Source: Micromonospora lupini str. Lupac 08
Lineage (GTDB): Bacteria > Actinomycetota > Actinomycetes > Mycobacteriales > Micromonosporaceae
Reading direction: 5' to 3'
DNA: 64,000 bases
NCBI RefSeq assembly: GCF_000297395.2
Contig: NZ_HF570108.1
Coordinates: 1,588,611-1,652,610, forward strand
Below, one piece after another: positions 1-9,102 of the stretch (the stretch's first letter is position 1; each line of letters begins with the position of its first letter). The notes beneath the pieces are model-generated. The model did not search any database and was not told the DNA's origin. It was given only the letters and a program-made list of their open reading frames with translations. The translations under genes were made by a program, and so were the position numbers.

Positions 1-17
1 GTGATGGAGGCCCGCGA

Positions 18-1382
18 ATGACGAAAGCTCCGCTCACGCTGGAACAACTGCGGGTCGCCATCAACGACGGCGAGATCGACACCGTCGTGCTGGCCCTCGT
101 CGACATGCAGGGTCGCCTGCAGGGCAAACGGTTCCACGCGCCGTTCTTCCTCGACCAGGTGGTGGCCAACGGCAGCGAGGGCTGCAACTACCTGCTCGCG
201 GTGGACGTCGACATGAACACCGTCGACGGGTACGCGATGTCGAGCTGGGAGCGCGGCTACGGCGACTTCGCGATGGTCCCGGACTTCGCCACCCTGCGCC
301 GGGTGCCCTGGCAGCCCGGCTCGGCCCTGCTGTTGGCCGACCTGGCCTGGCTGGACGGCTCCGGTGACGTGGTCGCCTCGCCCCGGCAGATCCTGCGCCG
401 GCAACTCGATCGGCTGGCCGAGCACGGGCTGACCGCGTACGCGGGCACCGAGCTGGAGTTCGTGCTGTTCCGCGACTCGTACGAGGACGCCTGGCGGCGC
501 GGCTACCGCGACCTGACCCCCGCGAACCAGTACAACGTGGACTATTCGCTGCTTGGCACCGCCCGGGTGGAGCCGCTGCTGCGTCGGATCCGCACCGAGA
601 TGGCCGGGGCGGGGCTCACCCCGGAGAGCGCCAAGGGTGAGTGCAACCTCGGCCAGCACGAGATCGCCTTCCGCTACGACGAGGCGGTGGCCTGCGCCGA
701 CCACCACGTGATCTACAAGAACGGGGCCAAGGAGATCGCCGCCCAGGAGGGCATGGCGATCACCTTCATGGCCAAGCCGAACGAGCGGGAGGGCAACTCC
801 TGCCACATCCACTTCTCGCTGCGCGACCGCACGGGCGCCTCGGCGATGCTCGGCGACGGGCCGGCGCACCTGTCGGAGACCGGGCAGCGGGTGCTCGCCG
901 GGCTGCTGGCCACCATGCGCGAGTTCAGCCTGCTCTTCGCCCCGAACATCAACTCCTACAAGCGCTACCAGCCGGGGTCGTTCGCCCCGACGGCGCTGCG
1001 CTGGGGTGTCGACAACCGCACCTGCGCCCTGCGGGTGGTGGGCCACGGGCAGGGCATGCGCGTGGAGAACCGGGTGCCCGGCGCCGACGTCAACCCGTAC
1101 CTGGCGATCGCCGGGCTGGTCGCCGGCGCGCTGCACGGCATCGAGCGGGAGTTGGAGCTGGGCGCGGAGTGCAGCGGCAACGCGTACGACGACCCGGAGG
1201 CCGAGCGCGTCCCCGGCACCCTGCGGGACGCCCTGACCCTCTGGGAGGGCTCGGCGGTGGCCCGGGAGGCGTTCGGCGACGAGGTGGTGGCCCACTACGC
1301 CAACCAGGCGAGGGTGGAGTTGGCGGCGTTCGACGCCGCGGTGACGGACTGGGAGCTGACCCGTGGCTTCGAACGCCTCTGA
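18..1382 (+). CDS. Glutamine synthetase-family gamma-glutamyl-amine ligase (GlnA3/GlnA4/PuuA-like)
   Basis: A 454-aa protein of the glutamine synthetase fold. Family motifs are visible: KGECNLGQHEI in the first part of the catalytic domain, NSCHIHFSL (metal-binding His), then NSYKRYQPGSFAPTALRW and RVENRVPGADVNPYLA (nucleotide and glutamate binding). The start ATG follows GGAGG at 6-10 with a 7-nt spacer; a TGA at 2-4 may end an upstream gene outside the window. Genuine nitrogen-assimilating GlnA is usually followed by unrelated genes. Here an aldehyde dehydrogenase, an SDR and a class-I amidotransferase-type hydrolase follow within 10 nt or with overlap, the gene set of gamma-glutamylated amine catabolism (PuuA-PuuC-PuuD, or actinobacterial GlnA3 for polyamines and GlnA4 for ethanolamine). 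The inferred reaction is ATP-dependent coupling of glutamate to an amine. Which amine cannot be read from the sequence. Confidence 0.85.
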   Translation: MTKAPLTLEQLRVAINDGEIDTVVLALVDMQGRLQGKRFHAPFFLDQVVANGSEGCNYLLAVDVDMNTVDGYAMSSWERGYGDFAMVPDFATLRRVPWQPGSALLLADLAWLDGSGDVVASPRQILRRQLDRLAEHGLTAYAGTELEFVLFRDSYEDAWRRGYRDLTPANQYNVDYSLLGTARVEPLLRRIRTEMAGAGLTPESAKGECNLGQHEIAFRYDEAVACADHHVIYKNGAKEIAAQEGMAITFMAKPNEREGNSCHIHFSLRDRTGASAMLGDGPAHLSETGQRVLAGLLATMREFSLLFAPNINSYKRYQPGSFAPTALRWGVDNRTCALRVVGHGQGMRVENRVPGADVNPYLAIAGLVAGALHGIERELELGAECSGNAYDDPEAERVPGTLRDALTLWEGSAVAREAFGDEVVAHYANQARVELAAFDAAVTDWELTRGFERL

Positions 1383-1391
1383 CGGGCTGGG

Positions 1392-2756
1392 GTGGCGCGC
1401 GTGACTCTCGTGGTGGACCCGGCGTCCGGGGAGGCGTTCCGGGAGGTCCCCGGGGCCTCGGTGGCGGAGGTGGACGCGGCGATCTCCCGGGCCGCCTCGG
1501 CGTTCGAGACGTGGCGGGCCTTCGCGCCGGGGGACCGGGCCCGGCTGCTGCGGCGGTTCGCCGCCGTCGTCGACGCGCACCTCGACGAGTTGGCCCTGTT
1601 GGAGGTGCGCAACTCCGGGCACACCATCGGCAACGCCCGCTGGGAGGCCGGCAACGTCCGCGACGTGCTGGACTACTACGCCGGTGCGCCGGAGCGGTTG
1701 ACCGGCCGGCAGATCCCCGTGCCCGGCGGCCTGGACGTCACCTTCCACGAGCCGCTCGGCGTGGTCGGTGTGATCGTGCCGTGGAACTTCCCGATGCCGA
1801 TCGCCGCCTGGGGGTTCGCCCCGGCCCTCGCCGCCGGCAACACGGTGGTGCTCAAGCCCGCCGAGCTGACCCCGCTCACCGCGCTGCGCCTGGCCGAACT
1901 GGCCCGCGACGCCGGTCTGCCCGACGGTGTGTTCACAGTGCTCCCGGGCGAGGGAGCGGTGGTGGGGGAGCGGTTCGTCAGCCACCCGGCGGTCCGCAAG
2001 ATCTGCTTCACCGGCTCCACCGAGGTCGGCACGCGCATCGCGGCCGGGTGCGCCGCCCAGGTGAAGCGCCTCACCCTGGAGCTGGGCGGCAAGAGCGCCA
2101 ACATCGTGTTCGCCGACGCCGACCTGGAACGCGCCGCCGCTACCGCGCCCGGCGCGGTCTTCGACAACGCCGGCCAGGACTGCTGCGCACGGTCGCGGAT
2201 CCTGGTCCAACGCCAGGTGTACGACAGGTTCCTGGAACTGCTCGAACCGGCGGTCCGCGCGGTGCGGGTCGAGGACCCGTCCCGGGACACCGCAGAGATG
2301 GGTCCGCTGATCTCGGCGGCCCAGCGGGACCGGGTCGCCGGCTACCTGACCGGGGCGAGCATCGCGTTCACCGGCTCGTGCCCCGACGGTCCCGGCTTCT
2401 GGCACGCCCCGACCGTGCTGCTGGCCGACTCGCCGGCGGACCGGCACTGGCGGGAGGAGATCTTCGGCCCGGTGGTGTCGGTGCTGCCGTTCGACGACGA
2501 GGCCGACGCGGTCCGGCTCGCCAACGACACCGAGTACGGCCTCTCCGGCTCGATCTGGACCCGCGACGTCGGCCGCGCGCTGCGGATGGCCCGCGCCGTT
2601 GACGCGGGCAACCTCAGCGTCAACTCGCACTCCTCGGTGCGCTACTGGACCCCGTTCGGGGGGATGAAGCGTTCCGGACTCGGCCGCGAGCTGGGCCCGG
2701 ACGCGCTGCACTCCTTCACCGACGTCAAGAACGTGTTCATCGCGACAGAGGAGTGA
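1392..2756 (+). CDS. NAD(P)-dependent aldehyde dehydrogenase (gamma-glutamyl-aminoaldehyde type)
   Basis: A 454-aa aldehyde dehydrogenase. Motifs in order: PWNFPMP (cofactor loop), FTGSTEVG (Rossmann glycine loop), LELGGKSANIVFADADLE with general base E230, GQDCCARS with catalytic C264, EEIFGPVVSVLPF and the C-terminal PFGGMKRSGLGRE. It begins with GTG nine nt after the ligase stop. In the Puu-type pathway this enzyme oxidises the gamma-glutamyl aldehyde made by an amine oxidase or transaminase; no such oxidase lies in this cluster. The four downstream-reading genes form one operon. Substrate assignment rests on neighbours only; the fold is certain. Confidence 0.88.
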   Translation: MARVTLVVDPASGEAFREVPGASVAEVDAAISRAASAFETWRAFAPGDRARLLRRFAAVVDAHLDELALLEVRNSGHTIGNARWEAGNVRDVLDYYAGAPERLTGRQIPVPGGLDVTFHEPLGVVGVIVPWNFPMPIAAWGFAPALAAGNTVVLKPAELTPLTALRLAELARDAGLPDGVFTVLPGEGAVVGERFVSHPAVRKICFTGSTEVGTRIAAGCAAQVKRLTLELGGKSANIVFADADLERAAATAPGAVFDNAGQDCCARSRILVQRQVYDRFLELLEPAVRAVRVEDPSRDTAEMGPLISAAQRDRVAGYLTGASIAFTGSCPDGPGFWHAPTVLLADSPADRHWREEIFGPVVSVLPFDDEADAVRLANDTEYGLSGSIWTRDVGRALRMARAVDAGNLSVNSHSSVRYWTPFGGMKRSGLGRELGPDALHSFTDVKNVFIATEE

Positions 2757-3529
2757 CGCCAGTGCAGGGTCGGTTGCAGGACCGGGTGGCAGTGGTCACC
2801 GGAGCGGGCAGCGGGATCGGGTTGGCCACCGTCCGGCGGTTCGCCGCCGAGGGGGCCCGGGTGGTCTGCGTGGACATCGACGCGCAGGCCGGCACGAAGG
2901 CCGCGCAGGAGTGCGGCGGCGAGTTCGTGGCCACCGACGTGGCCGACGAGTCGGCCGTCCGCGACCTGTTCGACGGGGTCGCCGAGCGGCACGGCCGGGT
3001 GGACGTCGCCTTCAACAACGCCGGCATCTCCCCACCGGACGACGACTCCATCCTGGACACCGGCCTGGACGCCTGGGAGCGGGTGCTGCGGGTCAACACC
3101 ACGAGCGTCTACCTGTGCTGCAAGTACGCGATCCCGCACATGCGCCGGCAGGGCAAGGGGTCGATCATCAACACCGCCTCGTTCGTGGCGCTGATGGGCG
3201 CGGCGACGTCGCAGATCGCGTACACCGCGAGCAAGGGCGGTGTGCTGGCGATGACCCGGGAGCTGGGCGTGCAGTTCGCCCGCGAGGGCATCCGGGTCAA
3301 CGCGCTCTGCCCCGGCCCGGTGGCCACCCCGCTGCTGCTGGAGCTGTTCGCCGCCGACCCGGAGCGGGCCGCCCGGCGGCTGGTGCACGTGCCGATGGGC
3401 CGCTTCGGGCAGCCGGAGGAGATCGCCGCCGCGGTGGCGTTCCTGGCCAGCGACGACGCCTCCTTCATGACCGCCGCGCAGTTCGTGGTCGACGGGGGCA
3501 TCACCGGCGCGTACGTCACGCCTCTATGA
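2753..3529 (+). CDS. Short-chain dehydrogenase/reductase (SDR)
   Basis: A 258-aa classical SDR. It has the NAD(P) glycine motif TGAGSGIG, DVAD (adenine contact), NNAGIS, NTASF with the catalytic Ser, and the Y-x3-K pair in YTASKGG (Y157/K161), ending with the usual FVVDGG segment. The acidic residue after beta-2 (VCVDID) suggests NAD preference. The GTG at 2753 overlaps the aldehyde dehydrogenase stop (GTGA); a second GTG at 2762 is possible. SDRs are not part of the E. coli Puu pathway, so this gene may supply an alternative dehydrogenation or act on a hydroxylated amine such as an ethanolamine derivative; that is inference. Confidence 0.85.
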   Translation: MTPVQGRLQDRVAVVTGAGSGIGLATVRRFAAEGARVVCVDIDAQAGTKAAQECGGEFVATDVADESAVRDLFDGVAERHGRVDVAFNNAGISPPDDDSILDTGLDAWERVLRVNTTSVYLCCKYAIPHMRRQGKGSIINTASFVALMGAATSQIAYTASKGGVLAMTRELGVQFAREGIRVNALCPGPVATPLLLELFAADPERAARRLVHVPMGRFGQPEEIAAAVAFLASDDASFMTAAQFVVDGGITGAYVTPL

Positions 3530-4275
3530 CACGGCCGTTGATCGGGATCAGCGCGTACGTCGAGCCCGCCGACTGGGCCGTCTGGCGTGGCGTGCGGGCG
3601 GTGCTGGTGCCCGAGGCGTACGTGCGGGCGGTGACCGCCGCCGGTGGCCGGGCGGTGGTGCTGCCCCCGGACGACTCCGACGGTGACGTGCTGGCGGTCC
3701 TCGACGGGCTCCTGCTGGCCGGGGGCGCCGACGTCGGTCCGGGGCGCTACGGCCAGCAGCCGCACCCGCGGACCGAGGACCGGCCGGACCGGGACGCCGG
3801 TGAGCTGACCCTGTTGACGGCCGCGCTCGCCGTCGACCTGCCCGTGCTGGGTGTCTGCCGGGGAATGCAGCTGCTCGCGGTGGCGTACGGGGGCACCCTG
3901 CACCAGCACCTGCCCGACGTCGTCGGAACGGAGGCGCACCGTCCGGCCCCGGGGGTCTACGGCACCCATCCGGTGCGGTTCGCGCCGGGGAGCCTGGCGG
4001 CGAGGACGCTGGCCGGCGTGGCCCACGTCAACTCGTACCACCATCAGGCGGTCGCCACCCCGGGGCGGCTCGCGGTGAGCGGCTGGGCGGCGGATGGCGT
4101 GATCGAGGCGGTCGAGGACCCGGGTCGTCCGTTCGTGCTCGGGGTGCAGTGGCATCCGGAGAACGAGCCGGACCCGCGCCCGATTCCGGCGCTGGTCCGG
4201 GCCGCCCGCCGGCGAGCGTCCGGCCCGCCGGTGGGTGCCGAGGGCGTACGCGCGGCGGGGCCGCCGGCGGTGTGA
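3526..4275 (+). CDS. Gamma-glutamyl-gamma-aminobutyrate hydrolase family protein (PuuD-like, peptidase C26)
   Basis: A 249-aa class-I glutamine-amidotransferase-like hydrolase. It shows PLIGISAY at the N-terminus, the nucleophile elbow GVCRGMQLL (C111), VNSYHHQAV and the His/Glu pair in VQWHPENE (H210, E212), the complete Cys-His-Glu triad. Its ATG overlaps the SDR stop (ATGA), so translation is coupled. In the known pathway it removes glutamate from the oxidised gamma-glutamyl product, closing the cycle begun by the ligase at 18-1382. Length matches the family. The C-terminal 30 residues are Ala/Arg/Pro-rich and probably unstructured. Confidence 0.88.
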   Translation: MTRPLIGISAYVEPADWAVWRGVRAVLVPEAYVRAVTAAGGRAVVLPPDDSDGDVLAVLDGLLLAGGADVGPGRYGQQPHPRTEDRPDRDAGELTLLTAALAVDLPVLGVCRGMQLLAVAYGGTLHQHLPDVVGTEAHRPAPGVYGTHPVRFAPGSLAARTLAGVAHVNSYHHQAVATPGRLAVSGWAADGVIEAVEDPGRPFVLGVQWHPENEPDPRPIPALVRAARRRASGPPVGAEGVRAAGPPAV

Positions 4276-4322
4276 CGCAGCTCGCCCCCGTCGGACGGCG
4301 GGTGCGGTGGGAGGATCACCAC

Positions 4323-4874
4323 ATGGGCAAGGTCTATCCGGAGATCGACGGTCGTCTGCGGGAGTTCATCGCGGCCCAGCCGGTCTTCTTCGTGGCCACC
4401 GCGCCGTCCGGTTCCGAGGGGCACGTCAACGTGTCGCCGAAGGGCATGACGGGCACCTTCGTGATCCTCGGCCCGCACCGGGTGGCCTACCTGGATTACC
4501 ACGGCAGCGGCGCGGAGACCATCGCCCACCTGCGCGACAACGGTCGCATCACGCTGATGTTCTGCGCGTTCGACGGGCCGCCGAAGATCGTGCGCCTGCA
4601 CGGCAGGGGCAGCAGCGTCGCGGTGACCGAGGCGGGCTACGCGGATCGGCTCGCCGAGTTTCCCGCGCCGCCGGACGTGCACGCCGTCCGGGCCGTGATC
4701 ACGGTCGAGGTCGAACGGGTCAGCGACTCCTGCGGTTATGCGGTGCCGCTGATGGACTACCGCGCGGAGCGTGACCTATTGCTTACCTCACACTCCCGCC
4801 GTACGGCCGATGACCTGGTGACCTATCGCGCCACCAAGAACGCCGCGAGCATCGACGGACTGCCGGTCTTCTGA
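4323..4874 (+). CDS. Pyridoxamine 5'-phosphate oxidase-family (split-barrel flavin) protein
   Basis: A 183-aa protein with the PPOX split-barrel pattern: FFVATAPSGSEGHVNVSPKG near the N-terminus, VAYLDYHGSGAETIAHLRDNGRITLMFCAF in the flavin-binding half, then KIVRLHGRG. The start ATG is set by GGGAGGATC ending about 6 nt upstream; the same frame is open further 5' but without a ribosome binding site. It may be co-transcribed with the amine operon (48-nt gap) or independent. Members reduce or bind FMN, F420 or haem-like ligands; the substrate is unknown. It lacks the C-terminal signature of true PdxH. Confidence 0.75.
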   Translation: MGKVYPEIDGRLREFIAAQPVFFVATAPSGSEGHVNVSPKGMTGTFVILGPHRVAYLDYHGSGAETIAHLRDNGRITLMFCAFDGPPKIVRLHGRGSSVAVTEAGYADRLAEFPAPPDVHAVRAVITVEVERVSDSCGYAVPLMDYRAERDLLLTSHSRRTADDLVTYRATKNAASIDGLPVF

Positions 4875-5068
4875 CAGGTCAGGGCGCTCCCCGGCGGCTG
4901 CCCGGGCCTGCGTCCATCCCCGCCTTGTCGGGTCCGCGACCGGTGCGGCACAGGTAACCAGCGTCCACGGGGCGTCATGCGTTACGTTGCTGGTCCGCCG
5001 GGGTACAAGTCGGAGCACGGCGCGTGAAGATCAACGGCTGCGGGGTACGGCCGAAGCGGGGAGGCTGC

Positions 5069-8000
5069 ATGAGCTCGGCCCAGGGGGGCGCGGACGCGGG
5101 GCATCCCAACGCGTACGTCCACGAGGTCCCCCCACACCTGGCCGCCGCCTTCGCGGGCGGCGGTGAGCTGGGCGAGCGGCTCCGCGCCTTCGACTGGTCC
5201 ACCGCGCCGCTGGGCGGGCCGTCCGGCTGGCCGGCGGCGCTCTCCAGCGCGATAAGCATGATGCTCTCCTCCAGCTCGCAGATCGTCATGTTCTGGGGCG
5301 ACGACCAGCTCGCCTTCTACAACGACGCCTACCGGCCGACCATCGGCAGCAAGCACCCGCAGGTGCTGGGCCAACCGGCCCGGCGCCACTGGGCCGAGAC
5401 CTGGGACGTCCTCGGCCCGCTGCTCGACGGGGTACGGCGCACCGGGCTCTCCTACCGGGGCGAGGACCACCCCTTCCTGCTGGACCGCTCCGGTTTCGTC
5501 GAGCAGACCTACTTCGACGTCTCGTACGACCCGATCCGGGGCGCCGACGGCTCGGTCAGCGGCGTCTACTGCATCGTCAACGAGACCACCGGGCGGGTGG
5601 TCGGCGAGCGCCGGCTGCGGGCGTTGGCGGAGCTGGGCGCCGAGCTGGCCGACGTGAGCAGCCCCGGCGAGCTGGGCCGGACCGCCGCCGACGTGCTCGC
5701 CCGGCACTCCGCCGACGTGCCGTTCGCGCTTGTCTACCTGGCCGACGCAACCGGCCGGTTCACCCTGACCGCCGCCAGCGGCGTCGACCCGGCCGCCGTC
5801 GGTGTTCCGCCCGACGCGGTCGCCGAGCTGGTCGCGGAGGGCTCGCCCGCCACCATCGAGGTGAGCCGCCTGCTCGCCCAGCCACCGGCAGACGCCGCCG
5901 ACGTGGCGCTCGTGCTGCCCGTCACGGCGGCCAACGAGACGGTCGGCGCGCTCGTCGTCGGCGTGGCCCGTCTGCTGCCGCTCGGCGACGAGTACCGGGA
6001 TTTCCTGGACCTGGTGGCCGCGCAGATCTCCCGCGCGGTGGGCACCCAGCGGGCGTACGAGCAGGAGCGCGCCCGGGCCGCCGAGCTGGCCGCACTGGAC
6101 CGGGCGAAGACCAACTTCTTCGCCAACGTCAGCCACGAGTTCCGTACGCCGTTGACCCTGGTGCTCGGCCCACTGGAGGACATGCTGGCCGACCCGGAGC
6201 TGCCCGCCGCCTACACCGACCGGCTCGTCGTGATGCATCGCAACGCGTTGCGCCTGCTCAAGCTGGTCAACACCGTGCTCGACTTCTCCCGGCTGGAGTC
6301 CGGTCGGCTGGCCGCCCGCTACCAGCCCACCGACCTGGCCGGCTACACCGCCCGGCTGGCCAGCACCTTCCGCTCGGCCACCGAGCGTGCCGGGCTGCGA
6401 CTGGTGGTGGACTGTCCGCCGCTGGCGGCGCCGGTCTTCGTCGACCGGGACATGTGGGAGAAGATCGTCCTCAACCTGGTGTCGAACGCGGTGAAGTTCA
6501 CCTTCGACGGTGAGATCCGGGTGCGGATCCGGGCCGGCGACGGCGTCGCCCGGCTTGAGGTCGTCGACACCGGCGTGGGCATCGTGCCGACGGAGTTGCC
6601 GCACGTCTTCGAACGTTTCCACCGGGTGCCCGGCGTGCGCGCCCGTACGCACGAGGGCACCGGGATCGGGCTCGCGCTGGTCCGGGAACTGGTCGAGATG
6701 CACGGCGGCGACGTCGGTGTGACAAGCCAGATCGACGAGGGCAGCACCTTCACGGTTACCGTCCCGTTCGGATCGGCGCACCTGCCCGCCGACCGGGTGG
6801 CCGCGTTCGCCCCCCTGCCCACGGGCGAGCCCGAGCAGGCCCGGCTGTTCGTCGCCGAGACCGCCCTGTGGGCCGACGAGGACACGCCCGGCCAGGCCGA
6901 CCGCCAGCCGACCGACGGCACCCCGGCCGGCCGGATCCTGGTCGTCGACGACAACGTCGACCTGCGCGAGCACGTCACCCGGTTGCTCTCCCCGACCTGG
7001 GAGGTGGTCACCGCGAGCGACGGCCTGGCGGCCCTGACGCTGGCCCGCGAGGGCGAGTTCGACCTGGTGCTCACCGACGTGATGATGCCCCGGCTGGACG
7101 GGTTCGGCCTGGTCGGCGCGCTCCGCACGGACCCCCGCACCCGCGACGTGCCGATCGTGCTGCTCTCCGCCCGCGCCGGTTCCGCGGAGGCCGTCGCCGG
7201 CCTCTCCGTCGGCGCGGACGACTACCTCACCAAGCCGTTCTCCGGGCAGGAGCTGATCGCCCGGGTCCGGGCCAACGTCGAGCTGGGCCAGCTGCGCGGG
7301 CAGATCATCCGTCGGCTTCGGGCGCTGGCCGACGCGGCCGTGGCGGTCAACACCGCCCGTTCCACAGCCGACGTGCTGCAGGTCGCCGCCCGGCACGCGC
7401 TCAGCCTCGCCGAGGCCGTCCGGGTCGTGGTCACCGCGGCCGGCGCCCGCTCCGAGGCCGACGGCGGCGGCGTCGCCGCCACCGACCCGTCCTTCGTGGC
7501 CGCGCTGACCGGCACCACCCGCGAGCAGCTCGGCGAGCTGCAGGTCTGGCGGGCCGCAGGCGACGACGCGCAGGCCGACGAGGCCGCGCTCACCCAGCTC
7601 GCCCGCCTGGTCGGGGTCCGGCTGGAGAACGCCCAGCTCTACGAGGCCGAACACCGCATCGCCACCACGTTGCAGCACAGCCTGCTGCCGAGGTCGCTGC
7701 CCCAGCTGCCGGGCGCGGTCGTGGCGAGCCGCTACCTGCCGGGCAGCGCCGACGTCGAGGTCGGCGGTGACTGGTACGACGCGCTCGCGCTCGAGGACGA
7801 CGACCTGGTGCTGGTGATCGGCGACGTGGTCGGCAAGGGCGTCCAGGCCGCGGCGGCGATGGGACAGCTGCGAAACGCGTTGCGGGCGTACCTGTTGGAG
7901 GGTTTCGACCCGGGTGAGTCGCTGAGCCGCCTCAACCGGCTGGTCGGCTCCACCGAGGGGCGCTCGTTCGCGACTGTGGTCTGCCTGCAGTTCAGCCCCC

Positions 8001-8728
8001 GCACCGGTCGGCTGCGCTACGCCAGCGCCGGGCACCCGTCCCCCCTGCTGATCCGAGGAGACGACGTGGCGTTCCTGCACGACCGCGCGCTCGGCCCGCC
8101 GGTCGGCGCCATCCCCGACGCGACGTACCGGACGGTCGAGGGTGAGCTGACCGCGGGCAGCCGGCTGCTGCTCTACACCGACGGGCTGATCGAGGACCGT
8201 CAGCTCGGCATCGACGCCGCGCTGGCGCAGCTGCAGGCCGACGCCGCGACCCCCGGCGAGCACGTGGCCGATCTGATCGACACGGTGGTCGAGCGGGTCA
8301 CCGGGCGACCGCGCCGCGACGACGTGGCGGTGCTCGCCCTGGAGGCGGCCGAGCTGAACCGGTTCGCGCTGCGCCTGCCGGCGGACCCGACCCGGTTGAG
8401 CGTGCTGCGCAAGCGCCTGGAGGACTTCCTCGTGGCGCACGACGTCGGCGAGACAGACCTGTTCGACCTGACCGTGGCGGTCTCGGAGGCCGCCGCGAAC
8501 GCCATCGAGCACCCCGTCCAACCCGCCGAGGCGGTCATCAGCGTCGAGGTGGCCATCGAGGACCGGACGGTGATCGCCACCGTCCGCGACACCGGGCAGT
8601 GGCGGGAGTCGACCGGCTCCGGGTTCCGGGGGCGCGGCCTGTCGCTGATCAAGGCGCTGGGTGACCTGATGGTGCGGCGTACCGCTGAGGGCACCGAGGT
8701 GACGCTGCGCCGGCAGTTGCGGGGCTGA
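5069..8728 (+). CDS. Hybrid PAS-GAF-histidine kinase-receiver-PP2C phosphatase-RsbW-like kinase
   Basis: A 1219-aa multidomain regulator. Order: PAS-like sensor (about 20-180, AFYNDAYRPTIGSKH), GAF (about 190-330), HisKA with phospho-acceptor H356 (NVSHEFRTPL), HATPase_c (NLVSNAVKFT, VDTGVGIV, GTGIGLAL), a receiver domain about 622-740 (LVVDDN, phospho-acceptor D670 in LTDVMMP, DDYLTKPFS), a GAF-like linker, a SpoIIE/RsbU-type PP2C domain about 872-1092 (EVGGDWYDAL, IGDVVGKG, YTDGLIEDR) and a C-terminal RsbW-type serine-kinase ATPase (FDLTVAVSEAAANAIEH). The chosen ATG follows GGGGAGG; a GTG at 5024 in frame has no such site. The last two domains act in partner-switching control of alternative sigma factors, so this protein may set the phosphorylation state of a STAS antagonist. 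A STAS gene lies convergently 59 nt downstream. Both kinase and phosphatase activities in one chain are predicted, not shown. Confidence 0.88.
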   Translation: MSSAQGGADAGHPNAYVHEVPPHLAAAFAGGGELGERLRAFDWSTAPLGGPSGWPAALSSAISMMLSSSSQIVMFWGDDQLAFYNDAYRPTIGSKHPQVLGQPARRHWAETWDVLGPLLDGVRRTGLSYRGEDHPFLLDRSGFVEQTYFDVSYDPIRGADGSVSGVYCIVNETTGRVVGERRLRALAELGAELADVSSPGELGRTAADVLARHSADVPFALVYLADATGRFTLTAASGVDPAAVGVPPDAVAELVAEGSPATIEVSRLLAQPPADAADVALVLPVTAANETVGALVVGVARLLPLGDEYRDFLDLVAAQISRAVGTQRAYEQERARAAELAALDRAKTNFFANVSHEFRTPLTLVLGPLEDMLADPELPAAYTDRLVVMHRNALRLLKLVNTVLDFSRLESGRLAARYQPTDLAGYTARLASTFRSATERAGLRLVVDCPPLAAPVFVDRDMWEKIVLNLVSNAVKFTFDGEIRVRIRAGDGVARLEVVDTGVGIVPTELPHVFERFHRVPGVRARTHEGTGIGLALVRELVEMHGGDVGVTSQIDEGSTFTVTVPFGSAHLPADRVAAFAPLPTGEPEQARLFVAETALWADEDTPGQADRQPTDGTPAGRILVVDDNVDLREHVTRLLSPTWEVVTASDGLAALTLAREGEFDLVLTDVMMPRLDGFGLVGALRTDPRTRDVPIVLLSARAGSAEAVAGLSVGADDYLTKPFSGQELIARVRANVELGQLRGQIIRRLRALADAAVAVNTARSTADVLQVAARHALSLAEAVRVVVTAAGARSEADGGGVAATDPSFVAALTGTTREQLGELQVWRAAGDDAQADEAALTQLARLVGVRLENAQLYEAEHRIATTLQHSLLPRSLPQLPGAVVASRYLPGSADVEVGGDWYDALALEDDDLVLVIGDVVGKGVQAAAAMGQLRNALRAYLLEGFDPGESLSRLNRLVGSTEGRSFATVVCLQFSPRTGRLRYASAGHPSPLLIRGDDVAFLHDRALGPPVGAIPDATYRTVEGELTAGSRLLLYTDGLIEDRQLGIDAALAQLQADAATPGEHVADLIDTVVERVTGRPRRDDVAVLALEAAELNRFALRLPADPTRLSVLRKRLEDFLVAHDVGETDLFDLTVAVSEAAANAIEHPVQPAEAVISVEVAIEDRTVIATVRDTGQWRESTGSGFRGRGLSLIKALGDLMVRRTAEGTEVTLRRQLRG

Positions 8729-8787
8729 CCCGCGCCCGGCGGACGGTGGTCGGGGGCCGGCGGCGGGCGTCGGCGGCGGGGGCGGTC

Positions 8788-9102
8788 TCAGACCGGGTCG
8801 AGCCAGCTCTGGTCGCCCAGGCCGGAGATCTCCAACACCCGACGGACCTGCCGGGACGGCAGCACGGTGAGCGTGCCGGAGAACCCCTGGGCGAGCCGGA
8901 CCAGGGCGTGGATGGCCGCCGAGTCGAAGAAGGTCACCGCCCGCAGGTCGAGGGTGATCCGACGGGCGGGCTCGCGCAGGGCGGTCTGGAGCATCGTGTC
9001 GGCGGTCGCCATGTCGACCTCGCCGGTCACCACCACGTGGAGGTGCTCGCCGTCGATCTCCGCGCTGGCGGAGAAGACGGGTGGTGCTCCCCCTTGATCC
9101 AC
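8788..9102 (-). CDS. STAS-domain anti-sigma factor antagonist
   Basis: A 104-aa STAS protein (HVVVTGEVDMATADTML, then LDLRAVTFFDSAAIHALVRLA). S61 in the FDSAAI motif is the residue normally phosphorylated by RsbW-type kinases and dephosphorylated by PP2C phosphatases. Start uncertain: the GTG at 9102 is the only plausible in-frame start close to the domain, and no strong Shine-Dalgarno precedes it. Its convergent neighbour carries exactly the PP2C and RsbW-like domains that act on such antagonists, so the two probably form one partner-switch module, although they are not co-transcribed. Confidence 0.8.
   Translation of the reverse strand: MDQGGAPPVFSASAEIDGEHLHVVVTGEVDMATADTMLQTALREPARRITLDLRAVTFFDSAAIHALVRLAQGFSGTLTVLPSRQVRRVLEISGLGDQSWLDPV

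Noticed and set aside
641-2602. Long Arg/Gly/Pro-rich open frame across the first two genes
   Set aside because: It is the alternative-frame shadow of two real enzymes in high-GC DNA; no domains and no start site.
4981-5006. SigB-like promoter (GTTAC ... GGGTAC) before the hybrid kinase/phosphatase gene
   Set aside because: GGGTAC fits the -10 of sigma-B-type promoters, but no G-N-N-T lies at the needed 14-16 nt spacing. Appealing because the gene may control a sigma factor, but too weak to list.
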